Of a stretch of 64,000 nucleotides of DNA, positions 25,626 through 35,239 are shown in pieces. The notes below the pieces were generated by a model. The model searched no databases, was not told the origin of the DNA, and worked only from the letters and a program-made list of their open reading frames with translations. The first letter of the stretch is position 1; the number at the start of each line of letters is the position of its first letter. The translations under genes and the position numbers were made by a program. Origin of the DNA: Sinorhizobium mexicanum (GTDB lineage Bacteria; Pseudomonadota; Alphaproteobacteria; Rhizobiales; Rhizobiaceae); NCBI RefSeq assembly GCF_013488225.1, contig NZ_CP041241.1, positions 1,674,001-1,738,000 on the forward strand, in the 5' to 3' direction.

Positions 25626-26423
25626 TCACAGTACCGAGGGATTTTCCGCCCAGGCAATGAAATGTGGATTCGCGAAATCACAGTCATCCGCCTGCATCCT
25701 CTTGCCATAGGCCAGCTGTGAGCCGTTCAGGCGGACGACCGAACCGCCCGCAGCCCTGAGGACCGCGTCGCCGGCGGCCGTGTCCCACTCCATCGTGCGG
25801 CCAAAGCGCGGATAGACATCGGCCTTGCCTTCGGCAACCAGGCAGAACTTCAGCGAAGACCCGATGGACATGCAGTCCTTGACGCCGTGCCCGACCAGAA
25901 ATGCCTCGGTTTCGGAGCTGTTGTGCGAGCGGCTGGCAACGGCCGTCAGCACTGCGCCCCTTGGCCTGACCCTTATCGGCTCCCGTTTCTCGATCGTACC
26001 GCCTTGGCCGAAAAGCAGCTTCTCAGCCCTGCCATTGGCTGCCACATAGGCACAGCGCTGGGCCGGCGCGTAGACGATGCCTGCAACCGGGACGTCTCGC
26101 TCTATCAGCGCGATATTGACGGTGAAGTCGTTCCTTCGATTGATGAACTCCTTCGTGCCGTCCAGGGGATCGACCAGAAAGAAGGAACCGCCGCTGATGT
26201 CGGGAACGCTGCCGCAGGAAACCGCTTCTTCCGCGATCACCGGGACAAGGGGGAACAATCGTGAGAGCCGTTCGAGAATGATGACTTCGGCCCTTTCGTC
26301 CGCCTCGGTGACGGGCGACTGATCGGCCTTGTAGCAAACATTGGGACCGGCGTCGTAGACGCCAAGGATCGCCTCGCCGGCATCGATGGCGATGCGCTCG
26401 AGCACCTCACACAAGGACGTCAT
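25626..26423 (-). CDS. cysQ: 3'(2'),5'-bisphosphate nucleotidase
   Basis: A 265-residue member of the inositol-monophosphatase superfamily. The metal site is formed by the EEA motif (VIAEEAVS) and [10 protein letters not shown], and the second signature by [15 protein letters not shown]. CysQ removes the 3'-phosphate from PAP and PAPS, clearing the inhibitory product of sulfotransferases. The start ATG overlaps the cysNC stop by 4 bp, so the enzyme is made together with the PAPS-forming enzymes. Together with the sulfotransferase at 517 this supports active sulfuryl transfer in this organism. Confidence 0.92.
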   Translation of the reverse strand: MTSLCEVLERIAIDAGEAILGVYDAGPNVCYKADQSPVTEADERAEVIILERLSRLFPLVPVIAEEAVSCGSVPDISGGSFFLVDPLDGTKEFINRRNDFTVNIALIERDVPVAGIVYAPAQRCAYVAANGRAEKLLFGQGGTIEKREPIRVRPRGAVLTAVASRSHNSSETEAFLVGHGVKDCMSIGSSLKFCLVAEGKADVYPRFGRTMEWDTAAGDAVLRAAGGSVVRLNGSQLAYGKRMQADDCDFANPHFIAWAENPSVL

Positions 26424-28321
26424 TTCTCCTCCGTCATCTGGTCGAGATATTCCTCGATCTTGAGGGCCAGCGAGATCGGCTCGTGGCCAACCGTGTGAAG
26501 ATGCAGTTCCGGATTTTCGGGGGCCTCATAGGGCGAAGAAATGCCGGTGAAATTCGTAATCTTGCCCGCCAGCGCCTTTTCATAGAGGCCCTTCGGATCG
26601 CGGCGTGCGCATTCTTCCAGGGGGGTATCGACGAATATCTCGATGAACTCGCCCTTTTCCATCAGTTCGCGCGCCATCCGCCGTTCGTCGCGGAACGGAG
26701 AAATGAAGGATACGAGCACGATCAGGCCGGCATCCGCCATGAGCTTCGCCACTTCCGCCACGCGGCGGATGTTTTCCACCCGATCCTCGTCGGTGAAGCC
26801 AAGGTCCCGATTGAGACCGTGGCGCACATTGTCGCCGTCCAGCAGGTAGGTATGCTTGCCACGCGCATGCAGAACCTTGTCGAGGGCATTGGCGATCGTC
26901 GATTTTCCCGAACCGGAGAGCCCGGTGAACCAGAGGACCGCGGGCCGCTGGTTCTTCATCGCGCTGCGTGCGCCCTTGTTGACGTCCGTCGCCTGCCAAT
27001 GGACGTTGTCGGCGCGACGCAGCGGGAAATCGATCATCCCTGCACCGACCGTCGCATTTGAAATCCGGTCGACAATTATGAAGTTCCCCGTCGTCCGGTC
27101 GTCCTTGTATGCGTCAAAGACGATCGGCGCCTGGGTCGAGATATTGCAGACGCCGATTTCGTTCATCTGCAGGGACTTCGCCGCCTCGCGCACGAAACTG
27201 TTGATGTTGACCTGGTGCTTGAGCGCGGTAACGGTCGCATTCACGCTGTCCGTCTCCGTGCGCAGGATATAGCTTCGCCCGGGGATCATCGGGCTCGGAT
27301 CGAACCAGATCATGTGGGCCTGGAACTGATCGGCGACGAAGGGTCGGGCGCCCGGCGCGGCCAACATGTTGCCGCGGGAGACCTCGACGTCGTCCGAAAG
27401 CACCAGCGTGACCGCCTCGCCTTCCACGGCCTTCTCAACTTCGCCGTCATAGGTCACGATGCTCCTGATCGAGGTACGCTGCCCCGATTTGGCGACGATC
27501 ACCTGGTCGCCGACCGAAATCTTGCCGGACGCTATCTGCCCCGCATATCCCCGGAAGTTCGCGTCGGGCCGCATGACCAGTTGAACGGGAAAGCGGAACG
27601 GCTTCTGCGCCTCCTGGCGATCGAAGTCGATCGTTTCGAGATATTCGAGAAGGGCGGCACCCTGGTACCAGGGCGTCTTCTCCGAGTTCGCGATGACGTT
27701 ATCGCCATAGCGCGCCGAGATGGGTATCGGCTTGATGCTCTGAAAGCCAAGTTCGCGCGCAAAGTGCAGATAGTCTTCCGCTATCCCCTCGAACACCGTC
27801 TGGCTGTAGCCCACAAGGTCGATCTTGTTCACTGCCAGCACGACATGGCGGATGCCGAGCAGCGACGCAATGTATGAGTGGCGTCGTGTTTGCGAGAGAA
27901 CCCCCTGGCGGCTGTCGATCAGCAGCACCGCAAGAGCCGCGGTCGAGGCCCCGGTGACCATGTTGCGGGTATATTCTTCGTGTCCCGGAGTGTCGGCCAC
28001 GATGAACTTGCGCTTCGAGGTCGAAAAATAACGATAGGCCACATCGATGGTGATGCCCTGCTCGCGTTCGGCCTCGAGACCGTCCAGGAGAAGGGCGAGA
28101 TCAATGTCGTCACCGTTCGCGCTGCGCTGCGCGCCGACGCGCCCCAGATTGGCAAGCTGGTCCTCATAGACCAGCTTCGCATCGAACAGCAGCCGGCCGA
28201 TCAATGTCGACTTGCCGTCATCCACCGAACCGCAGGTTATAAATCGAAGGATCGACTTGTTGTCCTGGTCGGCCAGGTGCGCCTGGATGTCGAGCGGCGC
28301 AAGAGTAGGAAGATAGGACAT
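26420..28321 (-). CDS. cysNC: Bifunctional sulfate adenylyltransferase GTPase subunit / APS kinase
   Basis: A 633-residue fusion. The N-terminal CysN GTPase has G1 GSVDDGKST at 31-39, G3 [11 protein letters not shown] near 111 and G4 NKID, followed by EF-Tu-like domains 2 and 3. From about residue 455 comes an APS kinase with P-loop GLSGSGKST and [10 protein letters not shown]. With CysD it makes APS from ATP and sulfate driven by GTP, then phosphorylates it to PAPS. The same fusion is known as NodQ in rhizobia. It overlaps cysD by one base and cysQ by four. Without nod genes nearby, its location beside glycan genes suggests PAPS for polysaccharide sulfation, although assimilation is also possible. 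Confidence 0.95.
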   Translation of the reverse strand: MSYLPTLAPLDIQAHLADQDNKSILRFITCGSVDDGKSTLIGRLLFDAKLVYEDQLANLGRVGAQRSANGDDIDLALLLDGLEAEREQGITIDVAYRYFSTSKRKFIVADTPGHEEYTRNMVTGASTAALAVLLIDSRQGVLSQTRRHSYIASLLGIRHVVLAVNKIDLVGYSQTVFEGIAEDYLHFARELGFQSIKPIPISARYGDNVIANSEKTPWYQGAALLEYLETIDFDRQEAQKPFRFPVQLVMRPDANFRGYAGQIASGKISVGDQVIVAKSGQRTSIRSIVTYDGEVEKAVEGEAVTLVLSDDVEVSRGNMLAAPGARPFVADQFQAHMIWFDPSPMIPGRSYILRTETDSVNATVTALKHQVNINSFVREAAKSLQMNEIGVCNISTQAPIVFDAYKDDRTTGNFIIVDRISNATVGAGMIDFPLRRADNVHWQATDVNKGARSAMKNQRPAVLWFTGLSGSGKSTIANALDKVLHARGKHTYLLDGDNVRHGLNRDLGFTDEDRVENIRRVAEVAKLMADAGLIVLVSFISPFRDERRMARELMEKGEFIEIFVDTPLEECARRDPKGLYEKALAGKITNFTGISSPYEAPENPELHLHTVGHEPISLALKIEEYLDQMTEEK

Positions 28322-29220
28322 CAGAAGTAGCCCTCCCGCTTCTTCTTCTCCATCGCGCCGGCCTCGTCCCGGTCGATGAGCCGGCTCTGTCGCTCGGAGG
28401 TGCGCACCGTCAGCATCTCGCGCAATATGTCGGCGACGGTCGCGGCTTCCGACTCGATCGCGCCCGTGAGCGGATAGCAGCCGAGCGTGCGGAAGCGCAC
28501 AAGCCGTTCGGTCACGCTCTCCTCCGGCTGAAGAGGCATGCGATCGTCGTCGACCATGATCAGCATGCCATCACGCTCAACCACCGGGCGTCTCGCCGCA
28601 AAATAAAGCGGCACGATCGGTATGTCCTCGGTCATGATGTATTGCCAGATGTCGAATTCGGTCCAATTCGAAAGCGGAAACACCCGCATCGTCTCGCCCG
28701 GACGAATGCGCGTATTGTAGGTTTTCCAAAGTTCGGGACGCTGGTGTTTGGGATCCCAGCCGTGCTGGCCATTGCGGATCGAGAATATGCGCTCCTTGGC
28801 GCGCGACTTCTCTTCGTCGCGCCGGGCGCCCGCGAGCGCTGCATCAAATCCGTATTTGTCGAGCGCCTGCCGCAAGGCAACCGTCTTCATGATGTGCGTG
28901 TGAATATTCGACCCGTGCGAAAATGGTCCGATGCCCTGGTCCAAGCCGTCCTGATTGGTATGGACCAGAAGATCGAAGCCGCGCTCCTTCGCCATCCTGT
29001 CGCGAAATTCGATCATTTCGCGAAACTTCCATGTGGTGTCCACATGGAGGAAAGGGAAAGGTGGCTTGGACGGAAAAAACGCCTTCATCGCCAGATGCAA
29101 CAAGACCGAAGAGTCTTTTCCGATAGAATAAAGTACAACCGGATTTGAAAACGTCGCAACAACTTCCCGAATGGCGTGAATTGCTTCAGCTTCAAGTCGC
29201 CGAAGATGGGAAAGAGACAT
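28321..29220 (-). CDS. cysD: Sulfate adenylyltransferase subunit 2
   Basis: A 299-residue PAPS-reductase/N-type ATP pyrophosphatase fold protein. The PP-loop is [17 protein letters not shown], and later motifs include [14 protein letters not shown] and the C-terminal [13 protein letters not shown]. It forms the catalytic subunit of ATP sulfurylase with CysN (equivalent to NodP in rhizobia). It is the first gene of the minus-strand operon cysD-cysNC-cysQ. The start at 29220 fits the family length and has AGAGGG upstream. Confidence 0.95.
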   Translation of the reverse strand: MSLSHLRRLEAEAIHAIREVVATFSNPVVLYSIGKDSSVLLHLAMKAFFPSKPPFPFLHVDTTWKFREMIEFRDRMAKERGFDLLVHTNQDGLDQGIGPFSHGSNIHTHIMKTVALRQALDKYGFDAALAGARRDEEKSRAKERIFSIRNGQHGWDPKHQRPELWKTYNTRIRPGETMRVFPLSNWTEFDIWQYIMTEDIPIVPLYFAARRPVVERDGMLIMVDDDRMPLQPEESVTERLVRFRTLGCYPLTGAIESEAATVADILREMLTVRTSERQSRLIDRDEAGAMEKKKREGYF

Positions 29221-29558
29221 ATCGCAATCCCTCTATCAAAATTTAAATTTTTATACGTGCAATGATTAAGTAAGCCGCGCTTGAAGGCATCGGTGGTCTA
29301 AATGTTTAATTGATTGCAACCGGCAAAAATAAGGCCGGAGCATTACGATGGAGCATTTAAACGCTATATCGCTAATATTTCAAGCATCACGAAAGATGAT
29401 TCTCGTCAGCTACCTTCGGCTAGAAGCCTTTTCCCAGCGCGCTGACCGCCCGAGGATTGCCCCTGCTTGATCCCATGGAGGGGAAGCGATCCGCTGCGGT
29501 GATATCTGAAGCGCGAGGCGCTACGCTGGCGATCCCGGCCAGCAACACACCTGCCGGT
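29221..29558. other. Intergenic region upstream of cysD
   Basis: The first roughly 180 bp next to cysD are AT-rich and presumably carry its minus-strand promoter; the rest is GC-rich and lies behind the ROK gene. No gene or clear structure is supported. A 255-codon plus-strand frame beginning at 29457 is antisense to the ROK gene and was not accepted. Confidence 0.4.
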
Positions 29559-30788
29559 TCAGACTGCACCCGCGATGCGCGTCTTCAGGATTGCGGAAAA
29601 ACGAGGGTCAAAAGTCCGGCTGATCGGCTCCGCGGCGGCACCGATCGCCACGGCCCAAGGGTCGGTAAAGCCCAGTTGCAGGCGCGGCATGCTTCTTGCG
29701 CGATGCTCGGCGATCGAAGGCAGCAACGGATGGATGGCCTCGATCAGCAGGCGGGCGAGGCCCGGCGGCATGCCGCCGCACAGGACAATGGTTTGCGGAT
29801 CGAAAATGCTCTCCAGCGCCTGAATGGCAGCCTGCAGTTCGAATGCCACGTCTTCGACCCAGGCGGTGACGCGTGCGTCCGGTCCGCCCGCGATCTCGTC
29901 GATCCGGCGATAAAGATCCGGATCGGCCGGATCAAGGCCAAGGATCTTGCTCAGCGACGCAATGGAAGCCCGGTGTTCGAGCGGCGCTCGCTCGATGCCG
30001 GACGCCGCGCGCGGCTGGCTCAAGATCATGCCGATCTCGCCGGCATTGCCGTTGGCGCCGCGATAGAGCTCGCCATTGAGGATCAGCCCGGCGCCGAGGC
30101 CATAGCCAAGGTAGATGCAGATCGCCTGGTCGACGCCGTGCGCCGCGCCGACCATCTTCTCGGCCGTCGCGGCTGCGGCTGCGTCGTTCTGCAAACGCAC
30201 GTCGAGACCGGTGCCGACCGATAGTGTTTCCAGGAGAGGAAAGTTCTGCCAGGCCGCCATCATCCAGGGATCGTCGGCGTCCGCCTCGATGCCGAACGGC
30301 CCGGGCATGGCAACGCCGAGGCCGACGAAGCGGTCCCTCGACTGCGGCGCGATCCCTGTCAGGTCGCGGCGCGTCCTGGCAATCAAGTCCAGAATGGTCG
30401 CGACACCCGTCGCCGGGCCACCGGCAGGCAGGTTCGCCTCGCCGCGTGCGAGCACAGTGCCGATCAGATCGACCGCGATCGTGCGCGTGACATGCCGGTC
30501 TATCTGCAGGCCGATCGCGAAGGCGCCTTCGGGAACAAGCCGGTAAGGCGTCGACGGCTGCCCCCGGCCCCTGCGCACGGCGGCGAGAGACGTGACCAGG
30601 CCGTCGCTTTCGAGCTCCTCGATAATGTTCGATACGGTCTGTTTGGTGAGCGCCGTCGCCCGCGCCAAATCGGCGCGCGACAATTGCCCGTTCAACCGCA
30701 AAGCGTCGATCATCACGCGGCGGTTGTGCGCGCTGGTCCCTTCCTGATTGGTCCCGCTCTTGGCCCGGATGGGGCGCATCTCGTTCAT
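29559..30788 (-). CDS. ROK-family transcriptional regulator
   Basis: A 409-residue NagC/XylR-type regulator. A winged helix-turn-helix at about residues 20-75 (LSRADLARATALTKQTVSNIIEEL in two parts) is joined to a ROK sugar-binding domain (GLGVAMPGPFG, LQNDAAAAA, YLGYGLGAGLILNGELYRG). The usual ROK zinc motif CxCGxxGCxE is missing and the GEIGH histidine is methionine (GEIGMI), so sugar sensing or folding may differ. ATG 30788 is preferred; a TTG two codons earlier is in frame. It is divergent from the sugar ABC operon starting at 31116 and is its likely repressor. Confidence 0.9.
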   Translation of the reverse strand: MNEMRPIRAKSGTNQEGTSAHNRRVMIDALRLNGQLSRADLARATALTKQTVSNIIEELESDGLVTSLAAVRRGRGQPSTPYRLVPEGAFAIGLQIDRHVTRTIAVDLIGTVLARGEANLPAGGPATGVATILDLIARTRRDLTGIAPQSRDRFVGLGVAMPGPFGIEADADDPWMMAAWQNFPLLETLSVGTGLDVRLQNDAAAAATAEKMVGAAHGVDQAICIYLGYGLGAGLILNGELYRGANGNAGEIGMILSQPRAASGIERAPLEHRASIASLSKILGLDPADPDLYRRIDEIAGGPDARVTAWVEDVAFELQAAIQALESIFDPQTIVLCGGMPPGLARLLIEAIHPLLPSIAEHRARSMPRLQLGFTDPWAVAIGAAAEPISRTFDPRFSAILKTRIAGAV

Positions 30789-30828
30789 CCACAAATCCCG
30801 CTTGACACTGTTAGAATATTGGCGAAGA

Positions 30829-30853
30829 AATAAGTCAAGACAATTGACTTATT
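30829..30853. promoter_or_regulatory. Candidate operator for the ROK regulator
   Basis: AATAAGTCA and TGACTTATT form a perfect 9-bp inverted repeat with a 7-nt spacer, 40 bp upstream of the regulator start and inside the divergent promoter region. AT-rich palindromes of this kind are typical targets of ROK repressors. A TTGACT overlapping it on the minus strand and a TTGACA at 30802-30807 could be promoter boxes, but that is weaker. Confidence 0.5.
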
Positions 30854-30939
30854 GAGGGGTCGCAAGAACCTCGGGGGAACGAAGGCGACGGTGATATGCT
30901 GTCGCAAACGCTCCGATTGATTTGTCGACGGCCGCCGCG

Positions 30940-31041
30940 CTACTGCATGTTTCCTTAAATCGTAGCCGATCTAAGGGTAAAAACATGCAGCAATGCAAAG
31001 TGCTACAGCGTCCTTTGCGCGTTTGACGCGCGGCGCTGCAG
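30940..31041. repeat. RIME-like element (copy D, inverted) in a promoter region
   Basis: It has the same two-hairpin design and orientation as copy C (CTACTGCATGTTTCC ... AAACATGCAG, then CTACAGCG ... CGCTGCAG), with a shorter inner loop in the second hairpin. It occupies most of the space between the candidate ROK operator and the ribosome site of the ABC operon (start 31116), so it will be in the leader of that mRNA if the promoter lies upstream. Confidence 0.78.
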
Positions 31042-31115
31042 TGGCGGGTTCTTCGCATCCGGTGCGCCGATGCGCCGCGCCGGGAACTGAAAACGATCGG
31101 TTATTGGAGGCAACA

Positions 31116-32354
31116 ATGTTGAAATCGACGCGCAATGCACTGCTCGGCGCTGCCCTTGTCGGAATATCCTTCAGCGGCCAGGCTTATGCGGAAACGACGC
31201 TGAACGCGCTGTTCATGGCTCAGGCCGCCTATAGCGAGGCCGATGTTCGCGCCATGACGGAAGCCTTCACCAAGGCCAACCCGGATGTAAAGGTCAACCT
31301 CGAATTCGTCCCCTATGAAGGACTGCACGACAAGACCGTGCTGGCGCAGGGCTCCGGCGGCGGTTACGACGTCGTCCTGTTCGACGTCATCTGGCCAGCC
31401 GAATACGCCACCAACAAGGTGTTGGTCGATGTTACCGACCGCATCACCGACGACATGCAGAAAGGTGTCCTGCCGGGTGCCTGGACCACGGTCGAGTACG
31501 ACGGCAAGCGCTATGGCATGCCGTGGATCCTTGATACCAAATATCTGTTCTACAACAAGGAGATCCTGGAAAAGGCCGGCATCACCGCGCCGCCGAAGAC
31601 CTGGGACGAGCTTGCCGAACAGGCAAAGACGATCAAGGACAAGGGACTGCTCGCAACACCCATCGCCTGGAGCTGGTCGCAGGCCGAAGCCGCGATCTGC
31701 GATTATACGACGCTGGTCAGCGCCTATGGCGGCAAGTTCATCGACGGCGGCAAGCCCGCCTTTACCACCGGCGGCGGTCTCGATGCACTGAACTACATGG
31801 TTTCGAGCTACACCTCCGGCATCACCAATCCGAACTCCAAGGAATTCCTGGAGGAGGACGTGCGCAAGGTGTTCCAGAACGGCGAGGCGGCCTTCGCGCT
31901 CAACTGGACCTATATGTACAACCTCGCCAATGACCCCAAGGAGAGCAAGGTTGCCGGCAAGGTCGGCGTCGTGCCGGCTCCGGGCGTCGCCGGTAAGAGC
32001 GAGGTTTCGGCCGTCAACGGCTCGATGGGCCTCGGCATCACCTCGACCAGCCAGCATCCGGACGAAGCATGGAAATACATCGTCCACATGACCTCTCAGC
32101 CGACGCAGAACGCCTATGCGAAGCTCAGCCTGCCGATCTGGGCCTCGTCCTACGAGGACGCCAACGTGACGAAAGGCCAGGAAGAACTGATCGCGGCAGC
32201 CAAACGCGGCCTCGCGGCGATGTATCCGCGGCCGACGACGCCGAAATATCAGGAGCTCTCGACTGCCCTGCAGCAGGCTATCCAGGAAGCACTGCTCGGG
32301 CAGACTTCCGCCGAAGACGCCTTGAAGACGGCTGCCGAGAACAGCGGCCTCTGA
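31116..32354 (+). CDS. Sugar ABC transporter substrate-binding protein
   Basis: A 412-residue family 1 extracellular solute-binding protein. Residues 1-25 are a Sec signal peptide (STRNALLGAALVGISFSG) with an AYA-E cleavage site. The mature protein has the family features GGYDVVLFDVIWPAEYA and RYGMPWILDTKYLFYNKE. It would bind its sugar in the periplasm and pass it to the two permeases encoded next. ATG 31116 is preceded by GGAGG; 41 in-frame codons before it run through the RIME-like repeat and are not conserved. It is the first gene of a six-gene operon with SIS, PfkB and ATPase genes. Confidence 0.93.
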   Translation: MLKSTRNALLGAALVGISFSGQAYAETTLNALFMAQAAYSEADVRAMTEAFTKANPDVKVNLEFVPYEGLHDKTVLAQGSGGGYDVVLFDVIWPAEYATNKVLVDVTDRITDDMQKGVLPGAWTTVEYDGKRYGMPWILDTKYLFYNKEILEKAGITAPPKTWDELAEQAKTIKDKGLLATPIAWSWSQAEAAICDYTTLVSAYGGKFIDGGKPAFTTGGGLDALNYMVSSYTSGITNPNSKEFLEEDVRKVFQNGEAAFALNWTYMYNLANDPKESKVAGKVGVVPAPGVAGKSEVSAVNGSMGLGITSTSQHPDEAWKYIVHMTSQPTQNAYAKLSLPIWASSYEDANVTKGQEELIAAAKRGLAAMYPRPTTPKYQELSTALQQAIQEALLGQTSAEDALKTAAENSGL

Positions 32355-32444
32355 ATAGGCGAAATCTCGTTCCGGGCGGCCCGGCCGCTCGGAACGTGAA
32401 CGAAGCCCGCGGCTTCTTCGAATCCTCGGCATGGCCGAGCCATA

Positions 32445-33371
32445 ATGAATCGCATGAACGGCCCGGACGGCCGCAAGGGTCCTCATCCGATGCCCGGTAC
32501 CTGGATAACAACGCGCGCCTGGCTTTTGATGCTGCCGCTGCTCATGGTCATGATCGCCGTCATCGGATGGCCATTGGTCGACACGGTGCGGCTCTCCTTC
32601 ACCGACGCCAAGCTTGTCGGCACCGCTGGCGGTTTCGTCGGCCTCGACAACTACGCAAAAATGCTCGGCGGGTCGAACTTCCGGCGGGCGCTGATCACGA
32701 CCACCTGGTTTGCGGTCGTGTCCGTCGCCGCCGAAATGGTGCTCGGGGTGCTCGCCGCGCTGCTGCTCAACCAGCAATTTCGCGGCCGCACGGCGCTCAG
32801 AGCCTTGATGATCCTGCCCTGGGCGCTGCCGACGGTGGTCAACGCCACGCTCTGGCGATTGATCTACAATCCGGAATACGGCGCCCTCAACGCCGCACTT
32901 ACCCAGATCGGGCTTATCGACAGCTATCGCTCCTGGCTCGGCGAGCCTGGCTTGGCTCTCACCGCACTGATCGTCGCCGATTGCTGGAAGAATTTTCCGC
33001 TGGTGGCGCTGATCGCGCTCGCCGCGCTTCAGGCCGTTCCCCGCGACATCACCGCGGCAGCGCTTGTCGACGGCGCTGGCCCGGTCAATCGCTTTCGCTA
33101 CGTGATCATGCCCTATCTCGCGGGCCCCTTGCTGGTGGCCTTGGTGCTGCGCACGATCGAGGCGTTCAAGGTCTTCGACATCATCTGGGTGATGACGCGC
33201 GGCGGACCGGCAAACAGCACGCGCACGCTCTCGATCCTCGTCTATCAGGAGGCCTTCTCCTTTCAGCGGGCAGGCTCCGGGGCATCACTCGCGCTCATCG
33301 TCACGCTGCTCGTGACCCTTCTCGCGGTTGCCTATGCGGCGCTGCTTCGCAAGGCCGCGGGAGCATCGTGA
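32445..33371 (+). CDS. Sugar ABC transporter permease (MalF type)
   Basis: A 308-residue membrane protein with six predicted helices (the first at about 27-47, LLMLPLLMVMIAVIGW). The EAA loop that contacts the ATPase is at ITAAALVDGAGPVNRFRYVIMP. ATG 32445 is used; ATG 32490 is a possible shorter start. It overlaps the next permease by a TGATG junction. The 90-bp gap behind the binding-protein gene may help give the binding protein a higher level. Confidence 0.9.
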   Translation: MNRMNGPDGRKGPHPMPGTWITTRAWLLMLPLLMVMIAVIGWPLVDTVRLSFTDAKLVGTAGGFVGLDNYAKMLGGSNFRRALITTTWFAVVSVAAEMVLGVLAALLLNQQFRGRTALRALMILPWALPTVVNATLWRLIYNPEYGALNAALTQIGLIDSYRSWLGEPGLALTALIVADCWKNFPLVALIALAALQAVPRDITAAALVDGAGPVNRFRYVIMPYLAGPLLVALVLRTIEAFKVFDIIWVMTRGGPANSTRTLSILVYQEAFSFQRAGSGASLALIVTLLVTLLAVAYAALLRKAAGAS

Positions 33372-34216
33372 TGGAACGCCAGAACCCGCTCTTCACCGCC
33401 TTCGTCTATGTGAGCGCGCTGCTGCTTGCGATCGTCATCCTGGCGCCGCTCGCCTGGCTCTTCGTCATGAGCATCTCGTCGGCCGCGGACCTTTCCGCCA
33501 AGCCGCTCAACTGGTGGCCGGACGAAATCGATCTTTCGCGCTACCGTGCCCTGCTTTCTACGGTCGAGAACAGTGCCGGCGCCGCCTTCGTCGCCTCGCT
33601 GTTCAACAGCCTGAAGGTCGCCGGCATGGCGACGCTGGCCGCGGTTGCCGTCGCCATTCCTGCCGCCTGGGCGGTTTCGCGAACGCCTACCGTCTCCTGG
33701 TCGCTCTATGCGGTGATCGCCACCTATATGCTGCCGCCCGTCGCGCTCGCGGTGCCGCTCTATATGGGGCTGGCCTATCTCGGCCTGCTCAATTCCGTCT
33801 TCGGCCTGGCGCTCGTCTATCTCACCATCCTCGCACCCTTCACCACCTGGTTGCTGAAATCGGGCTTCGATTCCATACCAAGGGAAATCGAGAGCGCCGC
33901 GATGATCGACGGCGCACGGCTCGACCAGATCCTGCGCCTGCTGACGCTACCGCTTGCCGCCCCGGTGATGGCGACCTCCGCGCTCTTCGCCTTTCTGCTC
34001 GCCTGGGACGAATTCTTCTACGCGCTGCTCTTCACCTCCGACCTGCGCGCCAAGACGCTTACCGTCGCCATTGCGGACCTCGCCGGCGGCCGTGTCTCCG
34101 ACTACGGATTGATCGCTACTGCCGGTGTGCTTGCCGCCCTGCCCCCGGTGCTGATCGGTCTCGTAATGCAACGGGCCCTGATTTCCGGGCTCACAAGCGG
34201 CGGCGTCAAAGGATGA
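33371..34216 (+). CDS. Sugar ABC transporter permease (MalG type)
   Basis: A 281-residue permease with six helices. The EAA motif is IESAAMIDGARLDQILRLLTLP. It pairs with the permease just upstream to form the channel. The ATG overlaps the stop of the first permease by one base; the frame is open much further upstream, but that part is out-of-frame read-through of the neighbours. The C-terminus overlaps the start region of the SIS gene. Confidence 0.92.
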   Translation: MERQNPLFTAFVYVSALLLAIVILAPLAWLFVMSISSAADLSAKPLNWWPDEIDLSRYRALLSTVENSAGAAFVASLFNSLKVAGMATLAAVAVAIPAAWAVSRTPTVSWSLYAVIATYMLPPVALAVPLYMGLAYLGLLNSVFGLALVYLTILAPFTTWLLKSGFDSIPREIESAAMIDGARLDQILRLLTLPLAAPVMATSALFAFLLAWDEFFYALLFTSDLRAKTLTVAIADLAGGRVSDYGLIATAGVLAALPPVLIGLVMQRALISGLTSGGVKG

Positions 34217-34218
34217 TC

Positions 34219-35235
34219 ATGAAGGCTTCCAAGCAAAGGCCCGCCGGGCTCATCGCGATCGACAAGGAAATGGCGCGCCAGCATGCCGATGCCATCACCT
34301 CCTATGGACAGTCGGCGACGCCGGCGCAGAAGATTGCCACGTCGCTGAAATCGACGGGTCGCCTACTCCTGTTGGGCATGGGCGGGTCGCACGCCGTCGG
34401 TCGCGCCGTCGAACCGCTCTACCGGGCGCTCGGCATCGAGGCCGTGGCACTGCCGCTTTCCGAACAGCTGGGCCAGCCGCTGGCAATCAAGGGAAAGACC
34501 GTTCTGATCACCTCCCAATCGGGCGAAAGCGCCGAGGTGCTGCGCTGGTTCAAGGAGACGAATGGCACACCGGATACGTTCGGCCTGACGCTGGAAGGCA
34601 ATTCGTTTCTGGCGCGCACCGCGCCATCGCTCATCGGCGCCGGTGGCACGGAACAGGCCTTCGCGGCAACCCGCAGCCTGACGATCAGTTTTGCGCTGCA
34701 CCTTTCGGTCCTTGCCGCCCTCGGTGATGAACCGGCCGGCGCGCTTCAAGCCCTTCGCGAGCCGGAAACCCCGGCGATTGACGATGCGCTTGACGCGCTC
34801 GCCGGAGTGCGCGCCGTGGTTACTTCCGGCCGCAGACTGCAGGGCCTTGCCGAGGCGATCGGGCTCGGTCTCACCGAACTGGCGCGCATACCCTGCTTCT
34901 CGCTCGAGGGCGGACAACTTCGCCACGGCCCCATGGAAATGCTCGGCCCGGATGTCGGCGTCGTGCTTTTCCGCGCCGCCGATCCGACGGCAGGTCTCGT
35001 CGCCGCGATGGCGACCTCCGCGGCAGAGGCGGGCTCCCCGGTGGTCGTGTTCGATGCCTCCGGTGAGCCGCCGGTCGAAAGGACCACGACAATCCGCTTC
35101 CGGCGGGCCGCAGGCCTGGCGGCCATCTTTGCCATGCTACCCGTCGCGCAGTCGCTGATGCTCGCCTTTGCCGATGCGCGCGTCGACAATGCCGGCACGC
35201 CGGTACGCTCCACCAAGATCACCCGGAGCGAGTGA
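34219..35235 (+). CDS. SIS-domain sugar isomerase/deaminase (GlmS C-terminal-like)
   Basis: A 338-residue protein with two SIS domains and no glutaminase domain. The first domain has LLLGMGGSHAVG and the phosphosugar loop LITSQSGESAEV; the second has EGGQLRHGPMEML, matching the ELKHGP segment of GlmS. Enzymes of this type remove an amine from a 6-phospho sugar (GlcN6P deaminase, fructosamine-6-P deglycases such as FrlB) or isomerise AgaS-type substrates. Here it is flanked by an importer and a PfkB kinase, which gives an uptake, phosphorylation and amine-release route. ATG 34219 is 6 nt after AAAGG; ATG 34213, which overlaps the permease stop, is an alternative. Confidence 0.88.
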   Translation: MKASKQRPAGLIAIDKEMARQHADAITSYGQSATPAQKIATSLKSTGRLLLLGMGGSHAVGRAVEPLYRALGIEAVALPLSEQLGQPLAIKGKTVLITSQSGESAEVLRWFKETNGTPDTFGLTLEGNSFLARTAPSLIGAGGTEQAFAATRSLTISFALHLSVLAALGDEPAGALQALREPETPAIDDALDALAGVRAVVTSGRRLQGLAEAIGLGLTELARIPCFSLEGGQLRHGPMEMLGPDVGVVLFRAADPTAGLVAAMATSAAEAGSPVVVFDASGEPPVERTTTIRFRRAAGLAAIFAMLPVAQSLMLAFADARVDNAGTPVRSTKITRSE

Positions 35236-35239
35236 CGCC

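Noticed and set aside
29457..30224. A 255-codon plus-strand open frame near cysD
   Set aside because: It is antisense to the ROK regulator and carries no motif.
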